Below are positions 54,520 through 63,269 of a stretch of DNA of 64,000 nt, piece after piece. A program made the position numbers and the translations under genes. The notes under the pieces are model-generated. The model made no database searches, had not been told where the DNA came from, and saw only the letters and a program-made list of their open reading frames with translations. The DNA lies in NCBI RefSeq assembly GCF_900115505.1, contig NZ_FOWQ01000002.1, forward strand, positions 387,145 to 451,144, read 5' to 3'. Source of the DNA: Geodermatophilus dictyosporus (lineage in GTDB: Bacteria > Actinomycetota > Actinomycetes > Mycobacteriales > Geodermatophilaceae). Position 1 is the stretch's first letter. Each line of letters starts with the position of its first letter.

Positions 54520-55334
54520 GTGGTCCGGTCCTGGTGACCGGTGCGGCCGGGCGGGTGGGCACCGTGCTGCGGGAGGGGCTGCCCGAGCGCGGCTGGCCGG
54601 TCCGCAGCCTCGACGTCGTCGAGCTGCCCGAGCCGCGGCCGGGCGAGGAGACGCTGGTCGCCGACGTCACCGACCTCGGCGCGCTGACCGCCGCCACGGC
54701 GGGCGCCGCCGCCGTCGTCCACCTGGCCGGCGTCTCCGGCGAGTCCACCTGGGCCGCCGTCTCCTCCGCCAACATCCAGGGCACCTGGACGGTGCTCGAG
54801 GCCGCCCGGCGCACCGGCGTCGGCCGCGTCGTGCTGGCCAGCAGCAACCACGCCACCGGTTTCACCCGGCGCCCGGCGTCCGGGCCGCTCGGCGAGCACG
54901 ACGGCCCGGCGCGGCCGGACACGTTCTACGGGGTGACGAAGGTGGCCGGGGAGGCGCTGGGCTCGCTCTACGCCGACCGCTACGGCCTCGACGTCGTCTG
55001 TCTGCGCATCGGCACGCAGGCCCCCGAGCCGCCGACGACGCGCGCGCTGGCCACCTGGCTCTCGCCGCGCGACACCGTCGCCCTGGTCGACGCCGCGCTG
55101 CGCGCCCCCTCCCCCGGCTTCCGGGTGGTGTGGGGCACCTCGGCCAACACCCGCGGGTGGTGGGACCTCGCCGCCGCGCGGGAGCTGGGCTACCAGCCGC
55201 AGGACGACGCCGAGCAGTTCGCCGCGGCCCTGGTCGCCGCGCACGGCGAGCCCGACCCGGCCGACCCGGTACACGCGCGGGTGGGCGGCGAGTTCACGCT
55301 GCCGGCCTACGACGCCGAGGAGGAGGCGCCGTGA
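54516..55334 (+). CDS. NAD-dependent epimerase/dehydratase (uronate-dehydrogenase-like)
   Basis: A 272-residue extended [22 protein letters not shown] binds [31 protein letters not shown] and [20 protein letters not shown] (Tyr-x-x-x-Lys) form the active site. SNHATGF and the later [13 protein letters not shown] resemble uronate dehydrogenases, which oxidise galacturonate or glucuronate. It overlaps the PNP gene by 4 bp and the phosphosugar mutase by 4 bp, an addition not present in the mycobacterial deoD-pmmB pair. The substrate is not determined. Confidence 0.85.
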   Translation: MSGPVLVTGAAGRVGTVLREGLPERGWPVRSLDVVELPEPRPGEETLVADVTDLGALTAATAGAAAVVHLAGVSGESTWAAVSSANIQGTWTVLEAARRTGVGRVVLASSNHATGFTRRPASGPLGEHDGPARPDTFYGVTKVAGEALGSLYADRYGLDVVCLRIGTQAPEPPTTRALATWLSPRDTVALVDAALRAPSPGFRVVWGTSANTRGWWDLAAARELGYQPQDDAEQFAAALVAAHGEPDPADPVHARVGGEFTLPAYDAEEEAP

Positions 55335-56950
55335 ACCTGCTCGACACCGCCCGCGCCTGGGCCGCCGACGACCCCCACCCCGGCGACCGCGCCGAGATCG
55401 AGGCGCTCGTCGCGGCCGGGGACACCGCCGAGCTGGGCCGCCGCTTCGCCGGGCCGCTGACCTTCGGCACCGCCGGGCTGCGCGGCCCGCTGCGCGCCGG
55501 GCCGGCCGGGATGAACGCCGCCGTCGTCACCCGCGCCGCGGCGGGGCTGGGCGCCTGGCTCACCGCGGCCGGGCACGGCGGGGGCGGGGTGGTGGTCGGC
55601 TTCGACGCGCGGCACCGCTCCGACGAGTTCGCGCGGGTCACGGCGGCGGTGCTGGCGGGGGCCGGGTTCGCCGTCCGGGTGCTGCCGCGGCCGCTGCCCA
55701 CGCCGGTGCTCTCCTTCGCCGTCCGGCACCTGGGCTGCGTGGCCGGCGTGATGGTGACCGCCAGCCACAACCCGCCGCAGGACAACGGCTACAAGGTCTA
55801 CCTCGCCGACGGCGCGCAGCTGGTGCCGCCGGCCGACCGCGAGATCGAGGCCGCGATCGCCGCCGTCGGCCCGGCGCGGGAGGTCCCGGCCTCCGACGCG
55901 TGGGACACCCTCGGCGACGACGTCGAGGCCGACTACGTCGCCGCCGTCGTGGGTGCGCTGGCGCCCGAGCGGGTGCCCGGCCGGGACCGCCTCGTCGTCG
56001 CCTACACCGCGATGCACGGCGTCGGTGCGGCCACGACGCGGGCGGTGTTCGCCGCTGCCGGGCTCGCGCCGCCGGTGAGCGTGCCCGAGCAGGACTCCCC
56101 CGACCCGGCGTTCCCGACGGTCGCCTTCCCCAACCCGGAGGAGCCCGGCGCGGTCGACCTGCTGCTCGCGCTGGCCGAGCGGTCCGGTGCCGCGGTCGCG
56201 ATCGCCGAGGACCCCGACGCCGACCGCTGCTCGGTGGTGTGCGACGGCCGCCAGCTCACCGGCGACGAGGTGGGTGCCCTGCTCGCCGACTGGCTGCTGC
56301 GCCGCGGCGTGCGCGGCACCTACGCGGCCTCGCTGGTCAGCGGCTCGCTGCTGCACGCGCTGACGGAGGCGCACGGCGTCCGGTTCGCCGAGACGCCGAC
56401 CGGCTTCAAGTGGATCATCCGGGCCGGCACCGACGACGAGCCGCTGGTCTTCGGCTACGAGGAGGCGCTGGGCTACGCGGTGACGCCGGGCGTCGCGCGG
56501 GACAAGGACGGCATCTCCGCGGCGCTGGCCGTCGCGCTGCTGGCCGCGGAGCTGCAGGCCGACGGGCGCACGCTGGTCGACCGGCTCGACGAGCTGGCCG
56601 TCGAGCACGGGCTGTTCGCCACCGGGCAGCTCTCGGTGCGGGTGGAGGACCTCTCGGTCATCGCCGACGCCATGGCCCGGCTGCGCGCCGCCCCGCCGGC
56701 CCGGCTGCTCGGCCGCGAGGTGAGCGCCGCCGACCTGCGGCACGAGGACCCGCCGGTCGACGCCGTCCGGCTGCTCGGCGACGGCGTGCGCGTGGTCGTG
56801 CGGCCCAGCGGCACCGAGCCCAAGCTCAAGGCCTACCTGGAGACGGTCGTCCCGGTGCACGACGACGCCGGCGTCATCGCCGCCCGCGGCCGGGGCATGG
56901 ACGAGCTCGACCAGCTGCGCGGTGAGATGGCGCACGCGCTGGGGCTGTGA
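55331..56950 (+). CDS. phospho-sugar mutase (phosphoglucomutase/phosphomannomutase/phosphopentomutase type)
   Basis: An alpha-D-phosphohexomutase superfamily enzyme, 539 residues. Sugar entry: LTFGTAGLRGPLRAGPAGMN. The phosphoserine loop is MVTASHNPPQDNGYKVY (Ser145). The metal loop is AEDPDADRCSVV, the sugar loop FGYEEALGYAVTPG, and the phosphate-binding loop RPSGTEPKLKAYLE. Coupled to PNP by the operon, it may convert ribose-1-phosphate to ribose-5-phosphate (the PGM2-like subfamily does), linking nucleoside breakdown to sugar metabolism. This choice between hexose and pentose substrates is inference. The GTG overlaps the preceding stop. Confidence 0.92.
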   Translation: MNLLDTARAWAADDPHPGDRAEIEALVAAGDTAELGRRFAGPLTFGTAGLRGPLRAGPAGMNAAVVTRAAAGLGAWLTAAGHGGGGVVVGFDARHRSDEFARVTAAVLAGAGFAVRVLPRPLPTPVLSFAVRHLGCVAGVMVTASHNPPQDNGYKVYLADGAQLVPPADREIEAAIAAVGPAREVPASDAWDTLGDDVEADYVAAVVGALAPERVPGRDRLVVAYTAMHGVGAATTRAVFAAAGLAPPVSVPEQDSPDPAFPTVAFPNPEEPGAVDLLLALAERSGAAVAIAEDPDADRCSVVCDGRQLTGDEVGALLADWLLRRGVRGTYAASLVSGSLLHALTEAHGVRFAETPTGFKWIIRAGTDDEPLVFGYEEALGYAVTPGVARDKDGISAALAVALLAAELQADGRTLVDRLDELAVEHGLFATGQLSVRVEDLSVIADAMARLRAAPPARLLGREVSAADLRHEDPPVDAVRLLGDGVRVVVRPSGTEPKLKAYLETVVPVHDDAGVIAARGRGMDELDQLRGEMAHALGL

Positions 56951-57645
56951 CCGTGGACGTGCACGCGCTGGTGTTCGACGTGTTCGGGACCGTCGTCGAC
57001 TGGCGCGGCGGGGTGGCCCGCGAGGCGGCGCGGCTGCTCGGCCCGGACGTGGACGCGGCCGCGTTCGCCGACGCCTGGCGGGCGCGCTACGTGCCCTCGA
57101 TGCAGCGGGTGCGCTCCGGCGAGCGGCCGTGGGTGGTGCTCGACGCGCTGCACCGGGAGTCGCTGCCGGCGGCACTGGCCGAGGTCGGGGTGGACGGCGT
57201 GCCCGACGACGTCGCCGACGAGCTGGTCCTGGCCTGGCACCGGCTCGACCCCTGGCCCGACGTCGTCGCGGGGCTGACCCGGCTGCGGCGGTCGTACCTG
57301 CTGGCGCCGCTGTCCAACGGCGGGGTGCGGATGTCGGTCGACCTGGCCCGCCGCGGTGGCCTGCCGTGGGACGCGGTGCTGGGCGCCGAGGTCGCCGGGC
57401 ACTACAAGCCCGACCCCGAGGTGTACGACTCCGCGCCGCGGCTGCTGGACCTGCCGCCGGCGGCGGTGTGCATGGTGGCCGCCCACGACGACGACCTCGC
57501 CGCCGCGCGGGCGCGGGGGCTGCGGACGGCGTACGTGCACCGGCCCGGCGAGTTCGGTGGGCACCGGGTGCCGCCGGCCACCGACCCGCACGCCGACCTG
57601 AACGTCGGCTCCCTCGAGGAGCTCGCCGGCGCCCTCGGCTGCTGA
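56947..57645 (+). CDS. HAD superfamily hydrolase, haloacid dehalogenase type II-like
   Basis: A 232-residue HAD enzyme. ALVFDVFGTVVDWRGGVARE gives nucleophile Asp11; LLAPLSNGGVRM is motif II, HYKPDPEVYDSAPRLL motif III (Lys), and MVAAHDDDLAAARARGLRTA motif IV. The cap region (AWRARYVPSMQRV) resembles L-2-haloacid dehalogenases, although many such proteins act on phosphates. It overlaps the phosphosugar mutase by four bases, so a housekeeping phosphatase role in the salvage operon is plausible. Confidence 0.88.
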   Translation: MTVDVHALVFDVFGTVVDWRGGVAREAARLLGPDVDAAAFADAWRARYVPSMQRVRSGERPWVVLDALHRESLPAALAEVGVDGVPDDVADELVLAWHRLDPWPDVVAGLTRLRRSYLLAPLSNGGVRMSVDLARRGGLPWDAVLGAEVAGHYKPDPEVYDSAPRLLDLPPAAVCMVAAHDDDLAAARARGLRTAYVHRPGEFGGHRVPPATDPHADLNVGSLEELAGALGC

Positions 57646-57661
57646 TCAGCGGCGGCGGTGA

Positions 57662-57702
57662 GCCGGCCGGGGGGCAGGTCATCCGCACCTCCCCAGGCCG
57701 GC
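57662..57702. terminator. hairpin between convergent HAD and DUF805 genes
   Basis: GCCGGCC plus GGGG (57662-57673) pairs with CCCC-A-GGCCGGC (57691-57702) with one mismatch. It fills the gap between two convergent stops, so it is probably a bidirectional terminator. Confidence 0.5.
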
Positions 57703-57719
57703 CGCCCCGTCGACCCGTC

Positions 57720-58145
57720 TCACCGGTGTACGAGCTGGGGCTCCCACCGGGCCGGGTGGCCGTCCAGGTCGTACTCGTTGCGGCCGGGGGTGCCGGGCAG
57801 GAAGCAGAGCGTGACCAGCAGGACGATCCCGCCCACCAGCGGCACGAACGCCCACAGCAGCCACCAGGCCGAGTGCCCGCGGTCGTGCAGCCGGGTGACC
57901 GCCGCGCTCACCGAGGGCACCAGGAGCACCAGCGAGACCAGCAGCGAGATCGGCCCGCCCGAGTACGTGGCCGAGTACTCGAACGAGGAGCCGTCGGCCA
58001 CGGAGGACGTCGAGGACCAGGCCAGCCCCAGCGACAGGTCGGCCACGGCGGCGGCGAGGCCGGCGAGGGCCATCGGCAGCACGTACTGCAGCCAGTAGGT
58101 GCCGCGCCCGATCCGCCCGCGCCGCAGGTACCAGTTCCCGTTCAC
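57720..58145 (-). CDS. DUF805 membrane protein
   Basis: A 141-residue inner-membrane protein with four helices (about 20-40, 62-85, 92-112, 115-130). RGRIGRGTYWLQYVLP, SAAVTRLHDRGHSAWWLLWA and the C-terminal LPGTPGRNEYDLDGHP are DUF805 signatures. The GTG start has GGGAGG 6-7 nt upstream. The function of the family is unknown. Confidence 0.88.
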   Translation of the reverse strand: MNGNWYLRRGRIGRGTYWLQYVLPMALAGLAAAVADLSLGLAWSSTSSVADGSSFEYSATYSGGPISLLVSLVLLVPSVSAAVTRLHDRGHSAWWLLWAFVPLVGGIVLLVTLCFLPGTPGRNEYDLDGHPARWEPQLVHR

Positions 58146-58258
58146 GTCGTTCCTCCCTCGTCCGGCCCTCGTTCGGGGCTCCAGGACGACGGACGGAGGG
58201 TCGCGACGGGGACTTGGACGGCGGTTGGCCCCGACCTGGCCGGCACTTGCACCGGGAG

Positions 58259-59152
58259 TCAGGCCGGCACGGCCTCCCGGCAGCCCGAGGCCAGCGCCCG
58301 CTGGGCGGTCGCCAGCACGACGACGACGTCGCGGGCGAACCCGGCGTCGAGCGGGTGGGTCCCGCCGGTCAGCGCCGCCTGGACCAGGTCGGTCACCGCC
58401 ACCCGGGCCGCGTCGAGGACGGCGGCGGGTTCCCGCTCCGGCAGCAGGACCAGCCGGCCGGCGTCGCCGTGCACCGACACCTCCACCCCGGCGGCCAGCT
58501 CGGCCACGGTGGAGGAGACCGTCACCGTGCTGGCCGCCCCGGAGTCGTGCTGCAGCACCAGGTGCACGGTGTCGCCGCGGCCGGCCCCGGCCTGCACGGA
58601 GACGACGGGGCCCAGTGCCGGGACGAGCAGCCCGAGGGCGTGCGGGCCGACGTCCCACAGCGCGCCGTGCTCGCGCCGCCAGGGCGTGTCGAAGGGGCTC
58701 CCGGCCAGCGACCCCAGCCAGCTCACCGCACCCCCGGCCAGCCGGCCGCGCGCGGCCTGGGCCAGCCAGGTCGCCGTCTCCGGGCGGAACCGGTCGGTGA
58801 AGAGCACCACGGAGGCCACGCCGGCGGCCCGGACGGCGCCGGCCACCCGGTCTGCGTCCTCGACGGAGAGCGCCAGCGGCTTCTCCAGCAGCAGGTGCCG
58901 CCCGGCCTCCGCAGCGCGGACGGCGAGCCCGGCCTGCACGTCGGGCGGCACCGCGATCGAGACGGCGTCGACGTCGGCCAGCAGCGCGTCGAGGTCGTCG
59001 GTGCCCGGGACCTCGAACTCGGCGCCGGCCTCGGCGGCCCGGGCGGCGTCGCGCCCCCAGACGCCGGCGAGCTCGGCGTCGGGGTGGTCGGCCAGGGTGG
59101 CCGCGTGGACGCGGCGGGCCCAGTAGCCGGTGCCGAGGACCGCGAAGCGCAC
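58259..59152 (-). CDS. Gfo/Idh/MocA family oxidoreductase
   Basis: A 297-residue NAD(P)-dependent sugar-type dehydrogenase. VRFAVLGTGYWARRVHAATL is the Rossmann start; VDAVSIAVPPDVQAGLAVRA and HLLLEKPLALSVEDADRVA carry the catalytic EKP motif, and SPFDTPWRREHGALWDVGPH ends with the usual active-site DxxxH. It is 2 bp downstream of upp and probably co-transcribed. The substrate is unknown. It has no counterpart in the mycobacterial upp region that I recall. Confidence 0.88.
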   Translation of the reverse strand: MRFAVLGTGYWARRVHAATLADHPDAELAGVWGRDAARAAEAGAEFEVPGTDDLDALLADVDAVSIAVPPDVQAGLAVRAAEAGRHLLLEKPLALSVEDADRVAGAVRAAGVASVVLFTDRFRPETATWLAQAARGRLAGGAVSWLGSLAGSPFDTPWRREHGALWDVGPHALGLLVPALGPVVSVQAGAGRGDTVHLVLQHDSGAASTVTVSSTVAELAAGVEVSVHGDAGRLVLLPEREPAAVLDAARVAVTDLVQAALTGGTHPLDAGFARDVVVVLATAQRALASGCREAVPA

Positions 59153-59154
59153 GG

Positions 59155-59778
59155 TCAGACCGCGCCGAACTGCCGGTCGCCGGCGTCGCCGAGGCCGGGG
59201 ACGATGTAGGCCTGGTCGTCCAGCCCCTCGTCCACGCTGGCGGTGAACACCCGCAGCGGCAGCCCGCTGTGCTCCAGCCGCTCGAGCCCGGCCGGGGCGG
59301 CGAGCGCGCACAGCACGGTGATCTCGGTGGCACCGCGGTCGGTGAGCAGCGTGCAGCAGTGCACCAGCGACCCGCCGGTGGCCAGCATCGGGTCGAGGAC
59401 GAACACGTGCCGGCCGACCAGCGACTCCGGCAGCGAGGCCATGTACGCCTCCGGCTGGAACGTCTGCTCGTTGCGGGCCAGGCCGACGAAGCCCATCTGC
59501 GACTCCGGCAGCATCCCGTGCGCGGTGTCGGCCATGCCCAGGCCCGCGCGCAGCACGGGCACGATCAGCGGCGGTGCGGCCAGCCGGTAGCCCGTCGTCG
59601 TGGTGACCGGCGTGGTGATCGGCTCCTCGGCCACCTGCAGGTCGCGGGTGGCCTCGTAGACCAGCATCTGGGTCAGCTCGCGCAGCGCCGCCCGGAACGC
59701 GGCGTTGTCGGTCCGCTGGTCGCGCATCCGCGACAGTCGGGCGCGGGCCAGCGGGTGGTCGACGACGGTCAGCTGCAC
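59155..59778 (-). CDS. upp: uracil phosphoribosyltransferase
   Basis: Converts uracil and PRPP to UMP. It has 207 residues. [20 protein letters not shown] starts the fold, [20 protein letters not shown] and [20 protein letters not shown] (PRPP loop) follow, and [15 protein letters not shown] ends it, the uracil-binding end of UPRTases. The GTG at 59778 is supported by TACGGT 7 nt upstream. It is divergent from deoC. Confidence 0.96.
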   Translation of the reverse strand: MQLTVVDHPLARARLSRMRDQRTDNAAFRAALRELTQMLVYEATRDLQVAEEPITTPVTTTTGYRLAAPPLIVPVLRAGLGMADTAHGMLPESQMGFVGLARNEQTFQPEAYMASLPESLVGRHVFVLDPMLATGGSLVHCCTLLTDRGATEITVLCALAAPAGLERLEHSGLPLRVFTASVDEGLDDQAYIVPGLGDAGDRQFGAV

Positions 59779-59791
59779 GGGCGCCACCGTA
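59779..59791 (-). promoter_or_regulatory. leaderless -10 box for upp
   Basis: Minus-strand TACGGT (59791-59786) lies 7 nt before the upp GTG at 59778. Confidence 0.55.
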
Positions 59792-59917
59792 GCGGCCGGG
59801 TGGACCACCGCCGCCCCGTCGATCCGGCACCCTCCCGCTCGGCCGGTCCGTGGCGCCGGGCCACACCTGTGAGCGACCGCGGTCCTGGACGACGGTCCGC
59901 ACTGGGAGGATGGCCGC

Positions 59918-60913
59918 ATGACCCACGTGCTCGACCCCGGGACGCTGGCGGCCGGGACCCGGCCCGGCCCCGGGCCCGGGACGGCGTTCGACGACGTGAC
60001 CCGCTCCGACGCCGCCCTCCGCGCCTTCCTGCACGGCCTGCCCGGTGTCGACCAGGTGGGGGCCGAGCAGCGCGCCGCCACCCTCGGCACCCGCTCGATC
60101 AAGACCACGGCCAAGGCCTGGGCGATCGACACCGCCATCTCGATGGTCGACCTGACCACGCTCGAGGGCGCCGACACCCCGGGGAGGGTCCGCTCCCTGG
60201 CGGCCAAGGCCCGCCGGCCCGACCCCGCCGACCCCACCGCCCCGGCGGTGGCCGCGGTGTGCGTCTACGGCGACCTGGCCGGCGTCGCGCGCGAGGCGCT
60301 GGCGGGCACCGGCATCCGCGTCGCCGCCGTCGCCACCGCGTTCCCCAGCGGGCGGGCCAGCCGGGAGGTCAAGCTCGCCGACGTCCGTGACGCGGTGGGC
60401 AACGGCGCCGACGAGATCGACATGGTCATCGACCGCGGCGCGTTCCTCTCCGGCCGCTACCTCGAGGTGTTCGAGGAGATCGTGGCCGTCAAGGAGGCCT
60501 GCGGAGGAGCGCACCTCAAGGTCATCCTCGAGACCGGCGAGCTCGTCACCTACGACAACGCCCGCCGCGCCTCCTGGCTGGCGATGCTGGCCGGTGCCGA
60601 CTTCGTCAAGACCTCCACCGGCAAGATCTCCCCCGCGGCGACGCTCCCGGTCTGCCTGGTGATGCTGGAGGCGGTCCGCGACTTCCGCGCCGCCACCGGC
60701 CGGCAGGTCGGCGTCAAGCCCGCCGGCGGGATCCGCACCACCAAGGACGCGGTCAAGCACCTGGTGCTGGTCAACGAGACCGTCGGTGCCGACTGGCTGT
60801 CCCCCGACTGGTTCCGCCTCGGCGCCTCCAGCCTCCTGAACGACCTGCTCCTGCAGCGGCAGAAGCTGCGCACCGGCCACTACTCCGGCCCCGACCACGT
60901 GAGCGTCGACTGA
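59918..60913 (+). CDS. deoC: deoxyribose-phosphate aldolase
   Basis: Class I aldolase splitting 2-deoxyribose-5-phosphate to acetaldehyde and glyceraldehyde-3-phosphate. It has 331 residues, longer than E. coli DeoC because of an N-terminal extension of about 60. [54 protein letters not shown] and [16 protein letters not shown] hold the active site; Lys231 is the Schiff-base residue and Lys236 its helper. [18 protein letters not shown] binds phosphate. GGGAGGA precedes the ATG. It is followed 2 bp later by an aldehyde dehydrogenase gene, a sensible outlet for acetaldehyde. Confidence 0.95.
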   Translation: MTHVLDPGTLAAGTRPGPGPGTAFDDVTRSDAALRAFLHGLPGVDQVGAEQRAATLGTRSIKTTAKAWAIDTAISMVDLTTLEGADTPGRVRSLAAKARRPDPADPTAPAVAAVCVYGDLAGVAREALAGTGIRVAAVATAFPSGRASREVKLADVRDAVGNGADEIDMVIDRGAFLSGRYLEVFEEIVAVKEACGGAHLKVILETGELVTYDNARRASWLAMLAGADFVKTSTGKISPAATLPVCLVMLEAVRDFRAATGRQVGVKPAGGIRTTKDAVKHLVLVNETVGADWLSPDWFRLGASSLLNDLLLQRQKLRTGHYSGPDHVSVD

Positions 60914-60915
60914 CC

Positions 60916-62361
60916 ATGGCCAACCCCTTCGAGTACGCCCCCGCACCCGAGTCCCGCTCGATCGTCGACGTCGCGCCGTCCTACGGCCTGTTCGTCGACG
61001 GCGAGTTCGTCGACGGCTCCGGCGAGACCCTCAAGACGGTCAACCCGGCCACCGAGGAGGTGCTCAGCGAGGTCGCGGTGGGCACCGAGGCCGACGTCGA
61101 CCGCGCGGTGCGGGCCGCCCGCCGCGCGTACACCCGCGTGTGGGGGCCGATGCGCCCGGCCGACCGCGGCAAGTACCTGTTCCGGATCGCCCGGATCCTG
61201 CAGGAGCGGGCCCGCGAGTTCGCCGTCCTGGAGTCGCTGGACAACGGCAAGCCGATCCGGGAGTCCCGCGACGTCGACGTGCCCCTGGCCGCGGCGCACT
61301 TCTTCCACCACGCGGGGTGGGCCGACAAGCTCGCCTACGCCGGCCTGGGCCCCGACCCGCGGCCGCACGGCGTGGCCGGCCAGGTCATCCCGTGGAACTT
61401 CCCGCTGCTCATGCTGGCGTGGAAGGTCGCCCCGGCGCTGGCCACCGGCAACACCGTCGTCCTCAAGCCGGCCGAGACCACGCCGCTCACCGCGCTGCTG
61501 TTCGCGCAGGTGTGCCAGCAGGCCGACCTGCCGCCCGGCGTGGTGAACGTCGTGACCGGCGCCGGCGAGACGGGCCGGGCCGTGGTGGAGCACGCCGACG
61601 TCGACAAGGTCGCCTTCACCGGCTCGACCGAGGTCGGCCGCTCGATCGCCCGCGCCGTCGCCGGCACCCGCAAGGTGCTGACCCTGGAGCTCGGCGGCAA
61701 GGCGGCCAACATCGTCTTCGACGACGCCCCGGTCGACCAGGCCGTCGAGGGCATCGTGCGCGGCATCTTCTTCAACCAGGGCCACGTCTGCTGCGCGGGC
61801 TCCCGGCTGCTGGTGCAGGAGTCGGTGCACGACGAGGTGATCGCCTCGCTGCAGCGGCGGATCGGCACGCTGCGGGTGGGCGACCCGCTGGACAAGAACA
61901 CCGACATCGGGGCGATCAACTCCCACCAGCAGCTGGAGCGGATCAGGGAGCTGGTGGGGATCGGCGAGGCCGAGGGCGCGCAGCGCTGGCAGCCGGCCTG
62001 CGACCTGCCCGACCGCGGCTACTGGTTCCCGCCGACGGTGTTCACCGACGTCTCCCCCGCCCACCGGATCGCCCGCGACGAGGTGTTCGGCCCGGTGCTG
62101 TCGGTGCTGACCTTCCGCACGCCCGACGAGGCGGTGGCCAAGGCCAACAACACCACCTACGGGCTGTCGGCCGGCGTCTGGACCGAGAAGGGCTCGCGGA
62201 TCCTCGCCATCGCCGACCGGCTGCGCGCCGGCGTGGTGTGGGCCAACACCTTCAACCAGTTCGACCCGACGTCGCCCTTCGGCGGCTACAAGCAGTCCGG
62301 CTACGGCCGGGAGGGCGGCCGGCAGGGGCTGGCCGCCTACCTCAAGGGGGCGTCCCACTGA
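60916..62361 (+). CDS. aldehyde dehydrogenase
   Basis: An NAD(P)-dependent ALDH of 481 residues. VDGEFVDGSGETLKTVNPAT opens the fold, VIPWNFPLLMLAWKVAPALA and VLKPAETTPLTALLFAQVCQ bind cofactor, LELGGKAANIVFDDAPVDQA gives the general-base Glu, and GHVCCAGSRLLVQE holds the nucleophile (Cys292 by alignment to ALDH2). VFGPVLSVLTF and SPFGGYKQSGYGREGG are standard. Coupled to deoC, it probably oxidises acetaldehyde or a deoxyribose-derived aldehyde. Its stop overlaps the next start by one base (TGATG). Confidence 0.94.
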   Translation: MANPFEYAPAPESRSIVDVAPSYGLFVDGEFVDGSGETLKTVNPATEEVLSEVAVGTEADVDRAVRAARRAYTRVWGPMRPADRGKYLFRIARILQERAREFAVLESLDNGKPIRESRDVDVPLAAAHFFHHAGWADKLAYAGLGPDPRPHGVAGQVIPWNFPLLMLAWKVAPALATGNTVVLKPAETTPLTALLFAQVCQQADLPPGVVNVVTGAGETGRAVVEHADVDKVAFTGSTEVGRSIARAVAGTRKVLTLELGGKAANIVFDDAPVDQAVEGIVRGIFFNQGHVCCAGSRLLVQESVHDEVIASLQRRIGTLRVGDPLDKNTDIGAINSHQQLERIRELVGIGEAEGAQRWQPACDLPDRGYWFPPTVFTDVSPAHRIARDEVFGPVLSVLTFRTPDEAVAKANNTTYGLSAGVWTEKGSRILAIADRLRAGVVWANTFNQFDPTSPFGGYKQSGYGREGGRQGLAAYLKGASH

Positions 62362-63227
62362 TGACCGACCGCCTGGCCGTCCGCAAGACGTCCAAGCTCT
62401 ACCTGGGCGGGGCGTTCCCGCGCTCGGAGTCCGGCCGCACCTACGCGGTCACCGACGCGCGCGGGGCGTTCCTCGCCAACGCCGCGTGGGCCTCCCGCAA
62501 GGACGCCCGCGACGCCGTCGTCGCCGCCCGCGGCGCGTTCGCGAAGTGGTCGGGTGCCACCGCCTACAACCGCGGCCAGGTGCTCTACCGGGTCGCCGAG
62601 GTGATGGAGGGCCGGCAGGCGCAGTTCTGCGAGGAGGTGGCCGCCGGCGAGGGGCTGTCGGCCGGCCGCGCCCGCGCCGTCGTCGACGCCGCCGTCGACC
62701 GGTGGGTCTGGTACGCGGGGTGGACCGACAAGCTGGCGTCGGTGCTGGGCAGCGCCAACCCGGTCGCCGGGCCGTTCTTCGACTTCTCCACGCCCGAGCC
62801 GACCGGCGTGGTCGCCGTCCTGGCGCCGCAGCGCTCGTCGCTGCTCGGCCTGGTCAGCGTGCTCGCCCCGGTGCTGGCCGGCGGCAACACCGCCGTCGTC
62901 GTCACGTCGCGGGACCGGCCGCTGCCGGCGGTGACGCTGGGCGAGGTGCTGGCCACCAGCGACGTCCCCGGCGGGGTGGTCAACCTGCTCACCGGTGACG
63001 CCGGCGAGATCGGCCCGTGGCTGGCCGAGCACGACGACGTCGACGCGATCGACCTCACCGGCGCCCCGCCGGCGCAGGCGATGGAGCTCGAGCGGCTGGC
63101 CGCCGGGAGCATCAAGCGGGTGCTGCGCCCGCCGGCGGAGGAGCCGGACTGGAGCGCCGACCCGGGCCTGTCCCGCATGACCCCGTTCCTGGAGACCAAG
63201 ACGGTCTGGCACCCGATCGGGCTCTGA
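62361..63227 (+). CDS. ALDH-like protein lacking the catalytic half
   Basis: A 288-residue protein covering the N-terminal cofactor half of an ALDH (RKTSKLYLGGAFPRSESGRT, ANAAWASRKDARDAVVAARG, FDFSTPEPTGVVAVLAPQRS, VLAPVLAGGNTAVVV, GVVNLLTGDAGEIGPWLAEH). No catalytic Cys segment or general-base LELGG motif is present; it ends in RMTPFLETKTVWHPIG. The length and clean ends argue against random truncation. The TGATG overlap couples it 1:1 to the full ALDH. The pair resembles a split version of ALDH16, where a catalytic ALDH domain is fused to a non-catalytic one, so it may be a structural subunit. That is inference. Confidence 0.85.
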   Translation: MTDRLAVRKTSKLYLGGAFPRSESGRTYAVTDARGAFLANAAWASRKDARDAVVAARGAFAKWSGATAYNRGQVLYRVAEVMEGRQAQFCEEVAAGEGLSAGRARAVVDAAVDRWVWYAGWTDKLASVLGSANPVAGPFFDFSTPEPTGVVAVLAPQRSSLLGLVSVLAPVLAGGNTAVVVTSRDRPLPAVTLGEVLATSDVPGGVVNLLTGDAGEIGPWLAEHDDVDAIDLTGAPPAQAMELERLAAGSIKRVLRPPAEEPDWSADPGLSRMTPFLETKTVWHPIGL

Positions 63228-63269
63228 CCCCGGCGTGCGCTCCCGGCCGGACCCGGCAGGATGGGCTCC

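Noticed and set aside
62361..63227. The ALDH-like gene as a pseudogene
   Set aside because: The frame is clean, coupled by TGATG, and ends in a tidy tail; absence of the catalytic half looks ancestral.
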